A stretch of DNA of 64,000 bases from Cryptosporangium phraense (GTDB lineage: Bacteria; Actinomycetota; Actinomycetes; Mycobacteriales; Cryptosporangiaceae), in the NCBI RefSeq assembly GCF_006912135.1, contig NZ_VIRS01000011.1, positions 1 to 64,000 of the forward strand, given 5' to 3'. Shown here piece after piece: positions 60,562 to 64,000 of the stretch. How positions within the stretch are numbered: the stretch's first letter is position 1; each line of letters starts with the position of its first letter. The notes beneath the pieces were generated by a model. The model saw nothing but the letters and a program-made list of their open reading frames with translations. It had not been told where the DNA came from and did no database searches. The translations under genes and the position numbers were made by a program.

Positions 60562-61688
60562 CTTCTCCGGAATCCGAGGGGTTCGGGGAGCCGCTCGTCG
60601 AGGTCACCGACCTCGAGGTGCACTTCCCGATCAAGCGCGGGGTGCTGTTCGACCGCACGATCGGCCACGTGCACGCGGTCGACGGCGTCTCGCTGACGAT
60701 CCTGCGCGGCGAGACGTACGGCCTGGTCGGCGAGTCGGGGTGCGGCAAGACGACGTTCGGCCGGGGCCTGCTCCGGCTGGTCGAGCCGACCGGCGGCAAG
60801 GCGCTGTTCGAGGGCTCCGACCTGCGCGAGCTCAAGGGCGAGGCGCTCCGGAAGGCTCGCCGCCGGATGCAGATGGTGTTCCAGGACCCGCTGTCCAGCC
60901 TGGACCCGCGCCAGAACGTCGAGTCGACGCTGTCCGAGGGCCTCAAGGCCCACGGGCTGTGGGGCTCCGACGGACACCGGACGCTGACCGAGATTCTCGA
61001 CGCGGTGGGCCTGCCGAGTTCAGCGCTGCGCCGGTACCCGCACGAGTTCTCCGGCGGCCAGCGTCAGCGCATCGGCATCGCCAGGGCCCTCGTCCTCAAG
61101 CCCGACCTGATCGTCGCCGACGAGCCGGTCTCGGCGCTCGACGTGTCGGTGCAGGCCCAGGTGTTGAACCTGCTCGAGGACCTGCAGCTGCAGTACGGGC
61201 TCACGTACCTGCTGATCGCCCACGACCTGGCGGTCGTCCGGCACAGCGCCGACCGGGTCGGCGTGATGTACCTGGGCGGGCTGGTCGAGGAGGCCACGTC
61301 CGAGGCGCTGTACGAGGAGCCGCTGCACCCGTACACCCGGACGCTGCTCTCGGCCGTGCCGGTGCCGGACCCGCTGGTCGAGGACGATCGGCAGCGGATC
61401 CTGCTCGCCGGAGACCTGCCGTCGCCGGCGAACCCGCCGAGCGGCTGCCGGTTCCACACCCGGTGCCCGTGGCGGCAGGAGACTCGCTGCGACACCGAAC
61501 GGCCGGTGCTGCGCGAGATCACGCCGGGCCACCGGGTGTCGTGCCACTACGCCGAGGACATCCGGGACGGCAAGATCCAGCCCCACGAGGTGCGTCCGGA
61601 GCTGGTGGAGGCGTCCGAGGCCCTCGGAGCGGCGTCCGTCCAGACCGTGACCGCGGAGATCGCCGGCACCCTCCCGCCCGGACACTGA
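60558..61688 (+). CDS. Peptide-type ABC transporter ATPase (DppF/OppF-like)
   Basis: 376 aa from ATG 60558, GAGGAGG upstream. Walker [10 protein letters not shown], signature FSGGQRQR, Walker [13 protein letters not shown], cysteine motif [10 protein letters not shown]. Ends 2 bp before the stop of the convergent ABC gene with no terminator between. Confidence 0.93.
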   Translation: MTSPESEGFGEPLVEVTDLEVHFPIKRGVLFDRTIGHVHAVDGVSLTILRGETYGLVGESGCGKTTFGRGLLRLVEPTGGKALFEGSDLRELKGEALRKARRRMQMVFQDPLSSLDPRQNVESTLSEGLKAHGLWGSDGHRTLTEILDAVGLPSSALRRYPHEFSGGQRQRIGIARALVLKPDLIVADEPVSALDVSVQAQVLNLLEDLQLQYGLTYLLIAHDLAVVRHSADRVGVMYLGGLVEEATSEALYEEPLHPYTRTLLSAVPVPDPLVEDDRQRILLAGDLPSPANPPSGCRFHTRCPWRQETRCDTERPVLREITPGHRVSCHYAEDIRDGKIQPHEVRPELVEASEALGAASVQTVTAEIAGTLPPGH

Positions 61689-61690
61689 CG

Positions 61691-62548
61691 TCAGGTCATG
61701 ACGGCCAGGTAGCCGTCCTCCAGGGCGGGCGCGGCCGGGCTCGCCCCGGGGGGCGGCGCGGTGGGGGCGACCACCCGGTAACGCATGCCGCCCTCGTGGG
61801 GCAGCGCGGACACCACCGTGCCCTCGGTCGGCGGCGGACCGTCGGTGACGACCGACCAGACCCGTCCGTCGGCCCGCTGGACCAGCTCCTCGGTCGTCCC
61901 CCGGAAGATCAGCCGGCCCTTGGCCAGCACCGCGACCTCCCGGCAGGTCTGCGCGATGTCGTCGACGATGTGTGTGCTCAGCAGCACCGTCCGGCTACCG
62001 GCGAACTGCGACAGCAGCGTCCGGAAGCGGATCCGCTCCTCCGGGTCCAGGCCCGCGGTCGGTTCGTCGACGATCAGCAGCTGGGGGTCGGCGAGCAGCG
62101 CCTGCGCGATGCCGACGCGCTGCCGCATCCCGCCCGAGAACCCGCGCAGCCGGCGGTCGGCATCGGCGGTCAGCGCGACGACCTCCAGCAGTTCGCCGAC
62201 GCGCCGACGCCGGGCCGAGCGGTCGTCCAGGCCCTTGAGCAGCGCGATGTAATCGAGGAACTGCCGGGCCGTGAGGTCGGGGTACACGCCCAGGTCCTGG
62301 GGCAGATAACCGAGCTCGCGCTGGACGGCGGCCCGCCCCTCACCGGTGCCGAGGTCGTGACCACCGGCCACGACGCGGCCGGACGTCGGCCGCGCGATGC
62401 CGGCCAGGATGCGCATCAGCGTGGTCTTACCGGCCCCGTTCGCGCCGAGCAGCCCGAACATCCCGGTGGGGATCGTCAGGTCGAGGCCGTCGAGGGCCGC
62501 CACCCCGCCTCGAAACGTCTTGGTCAAGCTCGTGATCGTGATCTGCAC
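61691..62548 (-). CDS. ABC-2 type exporter ATPase
   Basis: 285 aa from GTG 62548, AAGGAAG upstream. Walker A GANGAGKTT, signature FSGGMRQR, Walker B LLIVDEPTAGLD. The final 60 residues are an unusual variable tail (EGTVVSALPHEGGMRYRVV). Forms an exporter with the permease genes upstream on the same strand. Confidence 0.92.
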   Translation of the reverse strand: MQITITSLTKTFRGGVAALDGLDLTIPTGMFGLLGANGAGKTTLMRILAGIARPTSGRVVAGGHDLGTGEGRAAVQRELGYLPQDLGVYPDLTARQFLDYIALLKGLDDRSARRRRVGELLEVVALTADADRRLRGFSGGMRQRVGIAQALLADPQLLIVDEPTAGLDPEERIRFRTLLSQFAGSRTVLLSTHIVDDIAQTCREVAVLAKGRLIFRGTTEELVQRADGRVWSVVTDGPPPTEGTVVSALPHEGGMRYRVVAPTAPPPGASPAAPALEDGYLAVMT

Positions 62549-62559
62549 AGGACTTCCTT

Positions 62560-63366
62560 TCAAGAGGCTCGGCGGGCGCGGAGGACCGAACCACCCGCGA
62601 GTGCGGCGGCGGCGAGGACCAGCAGCACGGCGATCGAGAGCCACGCGGTCAGCGTCGTCGGCTCGGGCCGGAGGAAGTTGAGCGTCGCGCCGGACGTCGG
62701 GCCGGCCAGCGTGTCGTCGCCGTCGACGCCGTTGAAGTGCAGCAACACGGTCAGTGGGTAGCCGCCGAGCGGGTTGATCAGCGTCCGCGCGAGCGTGGGC
62801 ATCACGTCCGGCGGCACCAGGTTGCCCCAGAGCCAGTAGCCGACGAACAACACCCGGAACAGCGGCGCCGGAACGATCAGCGGGACGGTCAACGCGAAGG
62901 CGGCCACGAACAGCAGACCCGGCACGATCACCACGGCCGAGACGACGAGCGCCCAGCCCAGCGCTTCCGGCGCTGCGGTGTGCACCGCGTAGGCGGCGGC
63001 GAACCCGAAGTAGGCCAGGAAGACCGGGATGGCGGTCGCGGCGGCGGTTCCCAGGTACTTGCCGAGCAGGCGTCGGCGTGGCGAGGTCGGCGTCGCGTCC
63101 AGGATCGGGGCCACCCGCAGCCGGTCGTCGCGGATCAGCCGGTCGGCGAGCAGGCAGCCGAACCCGATCGACAGCAGCCCGTGGATCTGGACCGCGAGGC
63201 CGGTCACCGCGGTCCGCGCGTCCGGCGGAGCCTCGTTCGGGTCGAACAGGTCACGCAGCAGGCTGCCGCCGATCAGGACGAACAGCAGCAGCGTCAACGC
63301 GGGCACGATCCACACCGACCGCTTGCGGACCTGCATCCGGAACTCGTAGCGCAGGCTGGCGATCAT
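62560..63366 (-). CDS. ABC-2 type membrane permease
   Basis: 268 aa from ATG 63366. N-terminal cytoplasmic LRYEFRMQVRKRSVW then six hydrophobic helices (IVPALTLLLFVLIGGSLL and further). Overlaps the upstream permease stop (ATGA). Confidence 0.85.
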   Translation of the reverse strand: MIASLRYEFRMQVRKRSVWIVPALTLLLFVLIGGSLLRDLFDPNEAPPDARTAVTGLAVQIHGLLSIGFGCLLADRLIRDDRLRVAPILDATPTSPRRRLLGKYLGTAAATAIPVFLAYFGFAAAYAVHTAAPEALGWALVVSAVVIVPGLLFVAAFALTVPLIVPAPLFRVLFVGYWLWGNLVPPDVMPTLARTLINPLGGYPLTVLLHFNGVDGDDTLAGPTSGATLNFLRPEPTTLTAWLSIAVLLVLAAAALAGGSVLRARRAS

Positions 63367-64000
63367 TCGTCCTCCTCGCGAATGAGTCGCTCCGAGCGAC
63401 CCAGCACCACCACGGCGAGCGTGATGAACACGGCGGCCGCGCCGAGCAGCGTCAGCCGGTTCGCGGTCCAATCGTCCGGGGCCGCGCCCCGCGTCGTCGC
63501 GAACAGGTAGAGCAGGCGTCCGGGCCCGAGCTGGGACGCGCCGGCGAAGAACTGCTGGATCGCCCAGATCGTGGTGACCAGCGCACCGGCCGCGGCCGCG
63601 CTGCGGAACAGGGCGGCCAGCGCGAAGCCCAGACCGCTCAGGCCGAGCGTCGGCGCCACCCAGGTGAGCTGCCCGACGACCGCGCCGTGGTTCTGCGGCC
63701 AGCGGGCCCACCAGCCGGTGACGATCAGCACGACCGCGGTGCCCAGAGCGAGCGCCGCGGACCAGCCGAGCGTCACCACCATCCGCCGCACCAGCGTGAC
63801 GCGGTAGCGGGTGGGCGACGTGAGCTGCAGTTCGATCGCCGCGTCGTGGCCGACCAGCGAGGCGCAGGCGACACCGGCGGCGAGCGGGATCGCCATTTCC
63901 AGCGTGCCGAGCAGGACGCGGGCCGTGCTGGAGTCGCTCTCCAGTGGGTTGGCCAGCGCGGCCGCGACACCGAGGGCGATCGCGAGCGGTGGACCGAGCA
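63363..64000 (-). CDS. ABC-2 type membrane permease, partial
   Basis: Minus-strand frame open to the window edge; N-terminus outside. Several hydrophobic helices (AALALGTAVVLIVTGWW, TLGLSGLGFALAALF, AAAVFITLAVVVLG). Partner of the next permease in the exporter operon. Confidence 0.82.
   Translation of the reverse strand, partial: LGPPLAIALGVAAALANPLESDSSTARVLLGTLEMAIPLAAGVACASLVGHDAAIELQLTSPTRYRVTLVRRMVVTLGWSAALALGTAVVLIVTGWWARWPQNHGAVVGQLTWVAPTLGLSGLGFALAALFRSAAAAGALVTTIWAIQQFFAGASQLGPGRLLYLFATTRGAAPDDWTANRLTLLGAAAVFITLAVVVLGRSERLIREEDE

Overview
The window is high-GC actinobacterial chromosome carrying one integrated actinomycete integrative and conjugative element (AICE). Very high third-position GC, frequent GTG/TTG starts, purine-rich ribosome binding sites, the order tRNA-Ser / SRP RNA / dnaX / ybaB / recR, and a TraB-type conjugation system all point to a filamentous or related actinomycete. 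The genus cannot be settled from sequence alone.

Left chromosomal part (1-21.6 kb): a minus-strand mtnA plus 2-oxo acid dehydrogenase E1-alpha pair; an XRE/TPR regulator with a GNAT acetyltransferase; a PfkB sugar kinase translationally coupled to a repeat-rich GH18-like protein, divergent from a GntR/UTRA regulator; a secreted TAP-like peptidase/hydrolase; a VOC protein; a TcmP-like protein; a sulfonate/taurine-type ABC transporter operon followed by a cysteine-free Rrf2 regulator; and a large uncharacterised 1108-aa protein divergent from an uncharacterised 278-aa protein.

The AICE (21625-49282) is bounded by a 59-bp direct repeat that is the 3' half of tRNA-Ser(GGA). The intact tRNA is rebuilt at the right end (49227-49314). 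From left to right it carries: two unknown cargo genes, one with ParB-like motifs; a HAD hydrolase/GntR regulator pair with repeated operator-like sites; a run of small membrane and spread-type proteins; the TraB translocase with a cluster of GGACAC repeats downstream (clt candidate); a DNA-metabolism set (DnaJ-type zinc protein, MazG-like, SSB, SLOG/DUF2493); a tightly overlapping replication operon (family A DNA polymerase with proofreading domain, N6-adenine and C5-cytosine methyltransferases, Prim-Pol, DUF3987 protein, Xis, Int); and a low-GC DarT/DarG toxin-antitoxin pair beside the right att site. Five otherwise unrelated element proteins end in the same domain of about 68 residues, finishing D-L-D-V (once D-V-D-I). 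I see this as the strongest sign of an undescribed mechanism. Four copies of a 19-bp sequence in both orientations inside the DUF3987 gene, and identical 20-bp repeats in both att arms, are further unexplained DNA-level signals.

Right chromosomal part (49.3-64 kb): a GH18-like protein, SRP RNA, an unusually long dnaX, ybaB, recR, a Uma2-type protein, a complete Dpp/Opp-type peptide ABC transporter operon (SBP, two permeases, two ATPases), and a convergent ABC-2 type exporter operon that runs off the window edge.
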